The notes: generated by a model from the letters alone, not told the origin. A stretch of DNA of 64,000 bases from Oncomelania hupensis (GCA_036898135.1 CM072511.1:156997872-157061871), one strand, 5' to 3'. Counted from the first letter of the stretch, positions 34,511 to 46,189 are shown. Numbers and translations: made by a program.

Positions 34511-37500
34511 ATGACCACTCGTGCTCAAGCGAAAGCAATGGAAGCCAACGATCCTTTCTTAAAGTTTAAGGCCGAAGGAGAAGCGTTGGGGTTGTCGGGT
34601 CCAGATCTTGTCAATTACGTCAAGGAAGAGAAAACGCGTTTAGCTCAAGCTGAAGCTGAAGAAAGAAAGCGACAAGCTGAAGCTGAAGAAAGAAAGCAAC
34701 AAGCTGAAGCTGAAGAAAGAAAGCGACAAGCTGAAGCTGAAGCTGAAGAAAGAAAGCGACAAGCTGAAGTTGAAGCTGAAGAAAGGAAGCGTCAAGCTGA
34801 AATCGATGAAAGGAAACATAAAGCAACATTGGAATATGAATTAGAACTCGAACGAATACGTCACGTGAACAGTGACAACACCAACGACAATGCTGCCGAT
34901 CCGTCGGATTCCCGTTCATCGCAGTTTTATCAGGAAAAACTGAAGATAAAACTACCTTTTCTGGAAGACAAAGATGATCTGGAAGATTATCTACGCACAT
35001 TTGAGAGAACGGCTAAGATTCAAGAATGGCCGATTAATCAATGGGCTCCTCGCCTAGGCACCTTGCTAAAAGGGAAAGCGAGGGAGGTCTACTCTATGTT
35101 GAGTGATGCTGATGCCGGCGATTACGGAACATTACGGCGATCATTATTGTTCCGATTCCAGCTGACGGCTGAAGAATATCGGAAAAAATTTCGAGAGGCC
35201 AGAAGACAGCAAGGAGAATCAACACAAGAGTACGCTACCAAGTTAGATCTCTGGTTATCCAGATGGCAGGAACTTGCAGGGAAAGACAACACATATGACG
35301 ATCTGCGTGATTTGATACTGCAAGAAAAGTTTCTTAGTGGGATACCGTTTGATCAAGCGCGTTTTGTCAGAGAAAAGGAGCCGGAAACGATGGGCGATGC
35401 AATAAGATTTGCTTTAACCTACGAATCAGCAAAGCAAGCCACTATGTCTGATCATGAAAGACCCAGGAATAGATTCGGAGATAGACTCAAGCATAGTAGA
35501 AGGAAAGAAGATGAGGAAGGAGATAAAAAGAAGGTGGAGGTAACGCAGAAGCAGCTCCACAACGTCAGGACAAGGAGGCCTGAAGTAACCTGCTATACTT
35601 GTAACCAGCAAGGTCATGTGGCGAGACAATGCCCAAAAGGAGGGAAAGAAAACAAAGCAGCCGCCGCAATAGCTGGAAGTATGAGGCAGGATGATGTACA
35701 GAGTCACGGCAAGCTCTGTTCATTATGTACGGCGATACCGTTCTCGCCGGAGTGCCAAGTAGAAGTAGAAGGAAAGCAAGCGACGGCATTGCGCGACACT
35801 GGAGCGTCGATCACCATCGTCGATTCCAGTCTCGTACCCGAGCGATGTTTGTCAGGAGAGACCATTGAGATAGTGATGGCCTCGTCGCCTGCGAAGTTAT
35901 CACTACCAATTGCGACGGTACACATGAACACACCATTCTTTGAAGGGAAGACTGTTGTGGCCGTTATGAAGCAGCCGGTAGAGCAAGTTCTTGTAGGGAA
36001 CTACCGTAAGTCTGAGGATGGGAACCTGACGCCTGTTCCAGTTTACGCAATTCGAGAAGTATGCGCAGCAATGCAAACTAGAGCTTCTGTGGGGAAAACA
36101 GATAGAACATTGAAAACATCCAATTCTCTGCTCGGGGATGTCACTCCAGTGGAGTTGGGACAAGCTCAGAAGGAGGATCCAACCCTGGAGAAAGCAAGAA
36201 AGCTAGCTGACAGTGAGACCAAGCATGGGAAAGGAGGGCGCAAATCAACTTCTAAAACCACCTACAGCTGGAGAAAGGGAATTTTGTACCGTACTTTTCT
36301 CCAAAACGGTAAAGAGACCAAACAAATTGTTGTCCCAAAGAAATATCGCAACGAAGTGTTACGATTGGCCCATGACACGCCGATGTCAGGACACCTGGGT
36401 GTAACCAAAACCAGGAAGAGAATCTGGAACGATTTCGTATGGCCCGGAATCTGCGGAGACATCAGACGCTATTGCGCGTCATGTGACATATGCCAAAGGA
36501 CGTCACCGAAGGGTCAAGTTCGGAAACTGCCTTTGGGCAAGATGCCAATAATCCACACACCTTTTGATCGTGTGGCGGTGGATATCATCGGACCTATCTT
36601 ACCAGCGTCCGACAGGGGGCACCGCTATATAATCACCATGGTGGACTATGCTACACGCTACGTCGAAGCCAAACCATTAAAATCCATCAAAGCCGAAGAT
36701 GTGGCCGAATCATTGTGGGAAATGTGGACACGCTTAGGTATTCCGAGAGAGATTCTGACAGACAACGGATCTCAATTTGTAGGATCCCTAGCTGACGAAG
36801 TGAACAGGCTATTGAGTGTGAAAGGCCTGAGGACCACACCGAGACACGCACAATGCAACGGGTTGGTGGAACGTTTCAATGGTACCATCAAAAGTATGCT
36901 GAAACATCTTTGTCAAGAACAACCAAAAGAATGGGACAGGTTTATTCCTGCACTTCTGTTTGCTATCAGAGAAGTACCGCAAGAATCACTACAATTCTCT
37001 CCCTTTGAGCTTCTTTATGGACGAACTGTACGAGGACCGTTACAGATTCTGAAAGAGCTCTGGACACAGGAAGAACAGACGGAAGAAACCAGGACCACAT
37101 TTCAGTATGTGATCGACCTCCGGAACAGAATTGAAGAAACCTGTAAAATCGCCAGAGAAAATCTTGGAAAAGCAAGCGCTAAACACGCGAAACATTTCAA
37201 CATGAAAGCAAAAGCACGAAAATTCAACGTTGGAGATAAAGTTCTCATGCTTGTTTCTGATAAAGCCAATAAACTGCAGATGCTATGGAAAGGTCCATAT
37301 GTCGTCACTGACCGCATCAATGAATGTGACTACAAGATTGCAGTAGGAGACAATGAGAAAATCTACCATGCTAACGCACTGAAACTGTACGTTGAAAGAG
37401 AAAAGCAAGTGGAAACTCATATCGTCGCCGTTGTGATGATCGACGAACATGAACAGAAAGATACTACTGGAACAAAAGATAGCATACCTGTGATTCAGCT

Positions 37501-38923
37501 GGAAAATACCCAAGGACCAGCGGATGTTCATTTGTCCGACAAACTGACAAAAAAGCAAAGAACAGAGCTTACAGAAATCTGCGACCGCAAGAAGTCTGTA
37601 TTGACAGATTTGCCGGGGAAAACATCGTTGCAAGAGTGTAATATCCCAATGGAACAGGATCGAGCTATATTTGTTCGACAGTACCCTCTGCCATATTCTA
37701 AGATAAAAGCAATCGGAGAAGAGGTTGAAGCAATGTTGAAAATGAACGTCATCGAACAAGCAGCATCACCATACAGCGCACCTGTAGTACTTGTACAAAA
37801 GAAGGACGGCAACAACCGATTCTGTATTGACTACAGGAAATTGAATCAAGCCACAAGATTCGATGCTGAGCCAATGCCTAACATCGATGAGCTATTTGCC
37901 AAGTTGAGCAAGAAGAAATATTTTTCCAAGATAGACCTCGCAAAAGGATACTGGCAAATCCCTATGAAGACAGAGGACAAAGAGAAAACCGCTTTCACTA
38001 CACCGCAAGGTCAATTTCAATGGACTGTGATGCCATTTGGGTTGAAGAACGCTGGGGCTGTTTTCACACGCATGATGAGGAAACTTTTGAAACCGCTGAA
38101 TGAAGACGCAGTCAGTAATTTCATTGATGACGTCATGGTAGCAACTGAAACGTGGGAGGAGCATGTGCAAGTCCTCAAAGCAACGTTGGATAGATTACAT
38201 GAGTGCAATCTGACAGCAAAACCTTCCAAATGTTATTTTGGATTTGAGAGCCTGTCATTTCTAGGACACATAGTTGGTCAAGGTACAATTCAACCAGAAG
38301 AGGACAAGGTTGAAAAGATCAGAAACGCGCAACCACCGAAGACGAAGAAAGACTTGCGCGCTTTCTTGGGTCTAGCAGGATATTATCGGAAGTTCGTGCC
38401 GAACTTCGCTACGCTCGCACTGCCGCTGACTGAAAAGACGAAGAAAGGGCATCCTGAACGAGTTCAGTGGGACGACAAATGCGAAGAAGCATTCACGTCA
38501 CTCAAGCGAGAGTTGTGCAAGAAGCCAGTCATCTGTCTCCCTGATCCAGAGAAACAGTACGTCCTGAGGACGGACGCATCAGACAGAGGCATTGGCGCTA
38601 TCCTGATGCAAGACCATGGTGATGGTTTACAACCAATCGCGTACGCCAGCAAGAAGCTGAGTGAAACTGAAGGCCGGTATGCCACGATCGAGAAGGAGTG
38701 CATGGCAATAGTATGGGGAATACGGAAGTTTGAACAATACCTGTTTGGAACAAAGTTTGTTATTGAAACAGATCACCAGCCTCTACAATATCTGCAAAAA
38801 GCAAGGACAGAAAACGGACGGCTGATGAGATGGGCCATACAACTCCAACAGTACAACTTCTCTGTACGTGTCATTCCAGGCAAAGACAATATCGGGGCAG
38901 ATTATCTCAGCCGCTCGATGTAA
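34511..38923 (+). CDS. gag-pol: Gag-Pol polyprotein, order PR-INT-RT-RH
   Basis: 1470 residues, one frame, no stop or frameshift between gag and pol. The start is fixed by an in-frame TAA just before the ATG. Gag: Glu/Lys/Arg/Gln-rich coiled coil with repeated AEAEERKRQ (about 45-100), capsid-like region (about 135-330), CCHC knuckle CYTCNQQGHVARQC (361-374). Protease: active-site DTG (429-431). Integrase: zinc motif His621, His628, Cys658, Cys661; catalytic Asp691, Asp751, Glu787 (35 residues between the last two); GPY at 928-930. RT: IDYRKLN (1106-1112), Asp1142, catalytic FIDD (1204-1207). RNase H: Asp1355, Glu1396, Asp1421. It acts in cytoplasmic particles and then the nucleus, and would be cleaved by its own protease. 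RT and RNase H are typical Ty3/gypsy, but integrase precedes RT, the copia order. No chromodomain and no env. All catalytic residues are present. Confidence 0.97.
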   Translation: MTTRAQAKAMEANDPFLKFKAEGEALGLSGPDLVNYVKEEKTRLAQAEAEERKRQAEAEERKQQAEAEERKRQAEAEAEERKRQAEVEAEERKRQAEIDERKHKATLEYELELERIRHVNSDNTNDNAADPSDSRSSQFYQEKLKIKLPFLEDKDDLEDYLRTFERTAKIQEWPINQWAPRLGTLLKGKAREVYSMLSDADAGDYGTLRRSLLFRFQLTAEEYRKKFREARRQQGESTQEYATKLDLWLSRWQELAGKDNTYDDLRDLILQEKFLSGIPFDQARFVREKEPETMGDAIRFALTYESAKQATMSDHERPRNRFGDRLKHSRRKEDEEGDKKKVEVTQKQLHNVRTRRPEVTCYTCNQQGHVARQCPKGGKENKAAAAIAGSMRQDDVQSHGKLCSLCTAIPFSPECQVEVEGKQATALRDTGASITIVDSSLVPERCLSGETIEIVMASSPAKLSLPIATVHMNTPFFEGKTVVAVMKQPVEQVLVGNYRKSEDGNLTPVPVYAIREVCAAMQTRASVGKTDRTLKTSNSLLGDVTPVELGQAQKEDPTLEKARKLADSETKHGKGGRKSTSKTTYSWRKGILYRTFLQNGKETKQIVVPKKYRNEVLRLAHDTPMSGHLGVTKTRKRIWNDFVWPGICGDIRRYCASCDICQRTSPKGQVRKLPLGKMPIIHTPFDRVAVDIIGPILPASDRGHRYIITMVDYATRYVEAKPLKSIKAEDVAESLWEMWTRLGIPREILTDNGSQFVGSLADEVNRLLSVKGLRTTPRHAQCNGLVERFNGTIKSMLKHLCQEQPKEWDRFIPALLFAIREVPQESLQFSPFELLYGRTVRGPLQILKELWTQEEQTEETRTTFQYVIDLRNRIEETCKIARENLGKASAKHAKHFNMKAKARKFNVGDKVLMLVSDKANKLQMLWKGPYVVTDRINECDYKIAVGDNEKIYHANALKLYVEREKQVETHIVAVVMIDEHEQKDTTGTKDSIPVIQLENTQGPADVHLSDKLTKKQRTELTEICDRKKSVLTDLPGKTSLQECNIPMEQDRAIFVRQYPLPYSKIKAIGEEVEAMLKMNVIEQAASPYSAPVVLVQKKDGNNRFCIDYRKLNQATRFDAEPMPNIDELFAKLSKKKYFSKIDLAKGYWQIPMKTEDKEKTAFTTPQGQFQWTVMPFGLKNAGAVFTRMMRKLLKPLNEDAVSNFIDDVMVATETWEEHVQVLKATLDRLHECNLTAKPSKCYFGFESLSFLGHIVGQGTIQPEEDKVEKIRNAQPPKTKKDLRAFLGLAGYYRKFVPNFATLALPLTEKTKKGHPERVQWDDKCEEAFTSLKRELCKKPVICLPDPEKQYVLRTDASDRGIGAILMQDHGDGLQPIAYASKKLSETEGRYATIEKECMAIVWGIRKFEQYLFGTKFVIETDHQPLQYLQKARTENGRLMRWAIQLQQYNFSVRVIPGKDNIGADYLSRSM

Positions 38924-38958
38924 GTGTAAGGAAAAATTGCATTCTTGATTTTTCACTT

Positions 38959-38972
38959 AAGCGGGGGGATAT
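38959..38972 (+). promoter_or_regulatory. Polypurine tract
   Basis: AAGCGGGGGGATAT lies directly before the 3' LTR and 35 bp after the gag-pol stop. It is the expected primer for plus-strand DNA synthesis. Confidence 0.85.
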
Positions 38973-40352
38973 TGTCGCGATACAAGCGCCTACTCTACGC
39001 ATCCTCGATAATCTGCTATAAGTCCAGACAATGTGTCATAGACAGTACGTCATAGACAGTGACGATAATAATATTGTTTTCGGAATGACGCAGTATGCGA
39101 CATTGTTTTTATTTAGTGTAGTTCAATTTTAGATTATTGTTACCATAGACAATTTGTGTACTATCCTTTCGATTGGCTGGATGTGGGAAATATCGTTAAG
39201 AAAAACCATTCGAGCGACCATCTTGGAGGGCAAGGAACGTATGTTTACGCCAGACCACTATTTCGGATTACTGAGGTCATAAAGTTGGTTCGAAAAGCTC
39301 GTCTCACCCTAAACAACACGTGTCGTAGACACCACAAACGAATCCTGAGCTGGTAAGTTACGATTCGATGTGTGAAGCTGGGAAATGGGTAGTCTTGTGC
39401 TTGTGTCCATTGCGCCATGCGAATCATTCATCGTCCTTCATCAAGGTGATTCGTTATTATTCTTCAATGTATGCAAATTATATGATAATAGTTATTTTAA
39501 CATGTCGTTCTCATTTCATATAAATTCTTCAGCGCGTGAAGTTTATATGGTGATAGTTAATTTAACATGTTTGCTTAGTTCATAAAGAATGTTGGTGCAT
39601 TCTTAAACATTGGAACAGTGTGGATGAACAGCGAGGAAAGAACATTATTATGTTTTGAGAATAAGATGCAATAACCCGTGAATATGCAGGGTTCTTATTC
39701 AAACAACGTCAACGGCGTTCCTCGCTGGTCATTCAACAGGATACAGATTGTGTATTTAGTCCCTGTTAATTTGTCTGTGCGCAGGGAAAGGATTTTTTGT
39801 TTTTTTGCTTCCTTCTTCATAATATTTTCGACTGTCGGATTCCTGATATGATCGTTTAACCTACTTCCACCCTCAACGCTTATTCTTCTGATGACATGGA
39901 GCTCGTCATATCCCTGACGTCCATGTGAAGCCAGCTGGACGATAATCCTTTTGGTCAAACGTGAGGACAGAATTAAGTTAAACAAAAGAGACAATTCTTC
40001 TTCTCCATCAGGGAATCCACGTCAGATAAGTGACAATTTTAATCAACAGTGAAATTCTTTAGAACCATGATTTCACGGGTTTTTGTATCACATCATATGA
40101 AATAAATATCATCAACCATCAACCAGTGGTATTCTTTTTTAGTTGTAAAAAAGCAAACAGGACGAATGAATAGCCAGTAATTTCTTTTATTCTTTATTTT
40201 CTATTTCTCAACATTATTTTCTTGTTTCTTATCGATTTTAGGCATAGTAAAAAGAGGAAATTGATTCTATTCATATAAAATTCTTTTAATATATTCATTC
40301 ACCTTTTAACATCAATATATATATTAATATAAAATATATATATAACGCGACA
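38973..40352 (+). repeat. 3' LTR (1380 bp)
   Basis: Two differences from the 5' LTR. AATAAA at 40101-40106 is a candidate poly(A) signal. Short reading frames of 60-99 codons inside the LTRs occur in both copies simply because the LTRs are identical. Confidence 0.97.
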
Positions 40353-40357
40353 TAGAT

Positions 40358-41633
40358 CCCAGTAGAAGATAAAATAACTGCCGCTTTCGAAAGAACAAAA
40401 TCACTTTCCGAACTTTAAACACGTGAAATCACGTTATTGAGGATGGCTGAAGTGTTAAAAAAATAATATGGCGCAACTGAGATTTTCGTTTTATGCGCAA
40501 GATTTGTTTAGAGCTTTAAAAAAAAAATTTCAATATCGTCATATTCTTCACCAACTTCAACATCAACAACAACAAAGACGACGACGACAACAACACCACA
40601 ACAAGTGGTTGTGCTTTAACAAACTTGTTATCTTTCACAACTTCCCGTCCTTAACACTGTTGTTGTATATTTGCTTTGTTTAAAAGCTTTTCTCTTGAAG
40701 TCATAAATATGCTTACACACACAAACACACAGGATCACACACAGGATCACATACCCAGGCACACACATACACACACTTGGTCACACCTACACGCACACAC
40801 ACACACACAAACACGTTTATTTTTGGCCAATCTCTGTTAATCTTTATTGTAATGGTTAGTCATTGACAGCCTTGCCTTCTGTGTGTTCTAAGCTGTTGAA
40901 ACAAAGAAGTTTATAACTCCGCCTGGATTGTTTTGACACGTGCAGGCCAATATCTGTCACTTGAAACGACAGTACACTTCTCCCATTGTTGCCTGTGTTG
41001 TGGATGTGGTGGTGGTGGCGGTGGAGAAGATGCTTTTGCTTGAAAACTGCTCTTTAAACCGCGGGTGGCTAGGTCAAACGTCATTTCAACCCAGCCAGTC
41101 AATGACCCTAGCATCTACAAATGTAAAAGAGGGGAGGAAAGACATGGAAGTGATGGAGAGAGAGGAGGTGAGGTATGGGGAGGAGAGGGAGACAGGGTGG
41201 CCAGGGGAGGGAGGAGAAGAAGGAGAGTCAGACAGACAGACCGACCGACAGATACGCAATGAGTAAAGAAGAGAAGACAAGAAAAAGGGAAAAAAAGCTG
41301 GAGAGTAGAAAGAACATAAGAAATGATGACGATTGGTGAGGGAACAGCGATGGGGGGGGGGGAGGGGGGTGCATCTTGGTGCATGGGTAGAACAAACTTA
41401 TTTAAAGCAAAAAATAAAATTATTGAAACACTAATAAACTCTTCGCCTTACGCAGTTAACTACTTCAAAGCAGAAAGAGCGGTTTGACCCTAATGGTAAT
41501 GCATGCCATTTATCACCGCGAGGGAAATACCTTGAATTTCAACACGAAAGAACATAGTAAGACTCTGCTTTAATAGCACAGCTAAATTATTACAAAAAGA
41601 AACTCCGCAATGGAGATAAATCTATTTTCTTTA
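40358..41633. other. No supported gene; CA-rich stretch
   Basis: CA-rich tract at 40712-40813 and purine-rich DNA at 41125-41380 with a G-run. No exon recognised. Confidence 0.45.
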
Positions 41634-41692
41634 AAAGACATTACAGTAAGCTTACCACGACGTTTGCGTGGTAAGCTTACTGTAATGTCTTT
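41634..41692. repeat. Perfect 26-bp inverted repeat, 7-nt loop
   Basis: Arm 41634-41659 (AAAGACATTACAG...TTACCACG) is exactly reverse-complementary to 41667-41692. The loop ACGTTTG is 41660-41666. RNA from either strand would form an uninterrupted 26-bp hairpin. No TIR element context was found. Confidence 0.97.
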
Positions 41693-42098
41693 CGAAATCC
41701 AACATATACATCCTTTTTATTAATGTCAAATGACATTCTCTGTTCGTTCGCTGCATCTTTCCCCTTAAGTGAAATAGCAATCATAACATTAATTTGAATA
41801 GTCGCATGATAACCAAAAAAAAACCTTCTGATTACGCTGTATAAAAACTTTACGCCCCCAACCCTCCGCTCCATCCAGTTCAAAATCGTTTACTGTGACA
41901 GCGCGGAATTCAAAACGGGCCAGGCACTAATATAATACCCTCACTTAACTCAATATACCTCGCATGCATGTAGTTGAATGTTGACAACTCATCTCAAACT
42001 CGTTTTTTGTTCTACCTGAAAATGGTATTCTATGACCAGCGTGGATGTTTGTGTGTTTTGTTTTAACTTTACAATACTGCACACTTACGGCACACACT
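41693..42098. other. No supported gene
   Basis: A 68-codon minus-strand frame ending inside the hairpin (41677-41883) has no recognised domain. Confidence 0.35.
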
Positions 42099-42104
42099 GA
42101 CCAG

Positions 42105-42536
<432 letters not shown>

Positions 42537-42624
42537 GACCAGTGATCCTGATCGTGTGCATTTGTATAACTGCGGTAAACCGCAGTTCTTCACGTCCCTT
42601 CCTAATTATACGAATAAAGTCAAC

Positions 42625-42784
42625 ACGGGAGGAAGAGGAGGAGGAGGAGAAGGAGAAGAAAAAGAAGAAGAAGAAGAAGAAGAAGAAGAAGAAGAAGAAG
42701 AAGAAGAAGAAGAAGAAGAAGAAGAAGAAGAAGAAGAAGAAGAAGAAGAAGAAGAAGAAGAAGAAAAAGAAGAAGAAGAAGAAG

Positions 42785-42816
<32 letters not shown>

Positions 42817-42855
42817 GATCAAGATCAAGAAGAACAAGAAGAACAAGAACAAAAA
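42625..42855. repeat. (GAA)n(CAA)n microsatellite
   Basis: GAGGAG passes into about 45 GAA units and then about 12 CAA units. Poly-Glu, poly-Lys and poly-Phe frames of up to 171 codons are repeat translations. Confidence 0.95.
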
Positions 42856-43074
42856 AGAAGAAAATTGTGCCCAGCCAAAACAGAAGAAGGTGGAATGAAG
42901 AAAGACGGAAGTCTGGAAAACGCAAAGCATATTGAGCATGTCATCCGCCAGTCTAACTATACTCGCGCTATTCAAGACAGCAACAACTACAACACTGAAC
43001 AGCATGAAAACTACCACATCCAGTTTTCCGTGTTAAAACGCACTTAAAACAATTTCATTTGATATATTCAAGTT

Positions 43075-43145
43075 TGTATATAACATAGCGCGCTTTTCCA
43101 GCTCAAGAGCGCTCAAGGCGTTGACCGCTATAGGATCTAACTCAA
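43075..43145 (-). mobile_element. SINE family A tail fragment
   Basis: The minus strand reads CTTGAGTTAGATC ... AACGCCTTGAGCGCTCTTGA and GGAAAAGCGCGCTAT, matching the tail of the SINE at 1132. The head is absent. Confidence 0.7.
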
Positions 43146-44010
43146 GTCATCATCATTCAATTCAAAGTTTGTTGTTTGTTTTCTTTTGGCGTTTATTTGC
43201 TCTCCTCCTCTTACTAACTCCCGTTTACGTTAAAACGAACAGCTGCCCGCGTTTCACGCTGAAACTCAACACCGACCCAAATCTCACATAAACCCGGTGT
43301 TCTTCTGTATAAATCTGACTTGCTTATATTCCAACTCTCTTCATTTCAAAGAGTAACCGCAGTGCGTTAACCGGTCTTAAACTTAACGGCCGGTAAACCC
43401 CCCTTCAATGTTTCAATTCCACAAAATAATATAAACCAAAAAAAAAAAAAAGGTTTTAATTTGATTGACGCAAACAATACCGAGCAATCGTGGGATCAAC
43501 AAACAGATCGCTTCTTTCTTCTTTAGAAAGGGACTAGGGGTAGATGGATTTTTCCCTAAAGCACTGGTCGTACTCCCTTTAATTAATTCAAGTCTTCCGT
43601 CTCGAACAAACGGAATAAAGCTAAGAAACTCTTCCTGAACAAAACACAAAAAAGGCGTAACATAAATTCCCGTGTGACCCGAAAGAAAGGCTCAAAACAC
43701 CAATTCATCTTAACCGAAGCTTTCTCTATTTCAACACATTCTATTGATATCTTAGCCAATGGTTCAAATTTTCTATTTGTAATCATTGCTATGGAGAGGC
43801 TGCTTGGTTTCGTCAAGTTACACATGAAGGTTGGTATATAATTTTGATTTCGTTCGCTTGACACGTACCGCAGTCTTACGTTAAAATTATATACGATTAA
43901 AAGTACGTACGAGCTTGAAAGTGGTAAAACAGTCCACAGAACTGGAATAGGTGTAGATGCTCTGAACCACTGTTATTATAAATAAAGAAAGGAAATACAC
44001 AAAATATGAT

Positions 44011-44055
<45 letters not shown>

Positions 44056-44721
44056 CGACAAAGAGAGAGTAAAACAGAGAGACAGACAAAGACAAACAGA
44101 CAGGGAGACAGGCAGGGAAACAGACAATGAAAAAGAAAGAGAGCGATAAGAATACAACCAACAACAGCGGTAGAAAAAGGCTCGGGCAATATTCTGTGAC
44201 CCGACATAACCACACTAGCATGGCAATTTAAAGAAAGTGGAGCTTGAGGTATTAAGGTGTCTTCGCCTTCAGTTTGGTGTCAGCGTGCTCCCAACTATTC
44301 ACATACATTGAAACACCACCATTTTAGCGATCGCTGGAGCAGCCACAGTTAAGGCACGCAGTCAACCGGCATATGTGACAGTTTTCGGTAAGCACTGGAG
44401 CACACACGGCCCCGCCTCCATTTAGGGTACCTTGGCTACCCGGATTTACCCCCCGGAACAGTTTTTTTTAAAAGATAGTCAAAACGGTTACTGAGCTCTT
44501 TATGGGATGGTTATAGACTTAACACGCCACAGGAAGATGCGTTTTCTTTAATACACTTCAATGGGAATGTTTGTGGCCGTTTTTGCGATATATCGTTGAT
44601 CGAACTGGTGTTGTCATTTGTCGAGTAATATCAATGGTGCTGTTCTTAAAAAGTATTACAATGCTAATATATACTGTAGATGTATATCTTTAAAAGAAAT
44701 ATTTATATTTAACGATATAGA
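43146..44721. other. No supported gene; (GA)n at 44018-44055
   Basis: AT-rich DNA, an A-run at 43438-43451, a GA microsatellite followed by GACAGACA-type repeats to 44120. No exon recognised. Confidence 0.45.
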
Positions 44722-44775
44722 TCTATTCTATACTGTCCCGTAACTCGAAGGGACACCAGCTTACTTTCTGTCCTC
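44722..44775 (-). mobile_element. RTE LINE 3'-end scrap
   Basis: TACTGTCCCGTAACTCGAAG and CTTTCTGTCCTC match the end of the LINE family with an internal deletion. Confidence 0.5.
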
Positions 44776-45111
44776 TTTGCGTTATGCTTTAACACATTCC
44801 AAAGCCCGTCATCTCTTATCCCAAGCACCCATTCTTAAGCCACCAAATTGTTTAATACATTATCAAAACTTTCCAGACAAACAAAGCGATGATAACTGGA
44901 AACGAGAGTGTGTATCAAGACAGATTTTGAACATATACAACGCTAAAGCCTGGATAAACGAACGTAAAAATAAAGAAAGGAAATGATATCACAATCACTT
45001 TGTTGACAGAAGTGACCACGCGACAGCTCCTTTACTCTTACAACACCACAGTGCCGTCCATTTTAATAGCCCCATTTCCTCTTCCGCCTTTCCAGACCAA
45101 TCATCTTAACC
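44776..45111. other. No supported gene
   Basis: A 69-codon plus frame (44777-44986) has no recognised domain. Confidence 0.35.
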
Positions 45112-45241
45112 TCTCTGTTAACTCTCTGTATATTCCACTTTATATAGCTACCCCGCTCTGTTAACTCTCTGTATATTGAACTTTATATAGCTACCCCGCT
45201 CTGTTAACTCTCTGTATATTCAACTTTATATTGCTACCCCG
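45112..45241. repeat. 43-bp tandem repeat, 3 copies
   Basis: Unit CTCTGTTAACTCTCTGTATA + TTCAACTTTATATAGCTACC + CCG with single-base variants. Confidence 0.9.
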
Positions 45242-45936
45242 TCGCCAGGCGCACTGCCAGCCATTTCCTGTCTTTTGTATCCGTTTTAAATGCCCGGCCA
45301 TGCGGTACCCGTTTAAATATCCCGACCTGTGCAGATCCCTACTCTGTACACATGTATCCAGCGTTTACTGTTGAAGGTTCTGACGTCCTTTTTTTCTTCA
45401 CTAGATGAGCTTTAGAGTTTTTTCTTTATCCCCAAAGGTGAAAACCAGGATCACACTGTTTTTTTAAAAGCAAACAAACAAGAGCCAAATAAGAAGAGTT
45501 AAGTTCAGCCCTGAGTTCATTTCAGCTAATTTGAAACAGATCTTATGTATAAACTTTTCTTTAACTCAATTAAAATTTGACACGACACAATATGAAAAGA
45601 GGTAGTTTAATTGTACGAAGGGCACAATTGGAGAGGGGATGTTGGAGGAGAAGGGATGGAATGCCCTGTCTTCTGCTTACCAGATTTTCCAGAATTGAAA
45701 ATGACCTTCAATGCCCGACGTTCCAACAGTAATGGACTGGCCGCGCCTAAGTGCTTAGTGGCACAAAGCCTTAGATAGAGAAAATGGACAGCGGAGTGGT
45801 AGGGAGAATGCTAGGGAGAAGTAAGGCGAGCAGTAGTCATAGTAGTAGGCATAGTAGGCATAAGTAGTTTAAGGCGCGAGTGAGATCTTGTAGTTGTCAC
45901 CCTATAAAAAAAAAGGTAAGGTTACAAGGTAGAGAG
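45242..45936. other. No supported gene
   Basis: No exon or repeat recognised. Confidence 0.4.
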
Positions 45937-46181
45937 TAGTCCCACCGCTGTAGCTCAAGTGGTAGAGCGTTCGCCTGGCACACCGATGACAGTCATGACC
46001 CAGGTTCGAATCCCGTGTTGAGCGATATAAAATGTGACCATTTTTACTGTCCATTTTATCAGTATGATTGCTCTGGTCGTTCAGTGTTGATTCAGATCCC
46101 TACCCCTCTTTCCCTGGGATGGTTATGCCCGTCTGCCATATCGCCAATGGTGGGTGTAGACGTTAAAATTCAATGTTCAAT
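45937..46181 (+). mobile_element. tRNA-derived SINE, family C, copy 1
   Basis: A box TAGCTCAAGTGGTAGAG and B box GGTTCGAATCC, then a 150-bp body ending GGTGGGTGTAGACGTTAAA. An 8-bp target duplication GTAGAGAG is at 45929-45936 and 46182-46189. It has an ATGACAGTC insertion in the tRNA-like region relative to copy 2. Confidence 0.85.
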
Positions 46182-46189
46182 GTAGAGAG

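Larger units (their letters stand above)
31793..40352 (+). mobile_element. Complete Gmr1-like Ty3/gypsy LTR retrotransposon
   Basis: 8560-bp element flanked by a 5-bp target duplication TAGAT (31788-31792 and 40353-40357). Order: 5' LTR, tRNA-Pro primer site, 1.3-kb leader, a single gag-pol ORF, polypurine tract, 3' LTR. There is no env ORF. LTRs start TG and end CA and carry 7-bp inverted tips TGTCGCG/CGCGACA. All parts needed for reverse transcription and integration look intact, and near-identical LTRs point to a very recent insertion. The integrase-before-RT order puts it with Gmr1-like elements. Confidence 0.95.

Noticed and set aside
38973..40352. Envelope gene downstream of pol
   Set aside because: Only 35 bp separate the pol stop from the polypurine tract, so there is no room for env.
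45941..46025. Functional tRNA gene
   Set aside because: A second copy with the same non-tRNA body exists at 49437 and both have target duplications, so they are SINEs.
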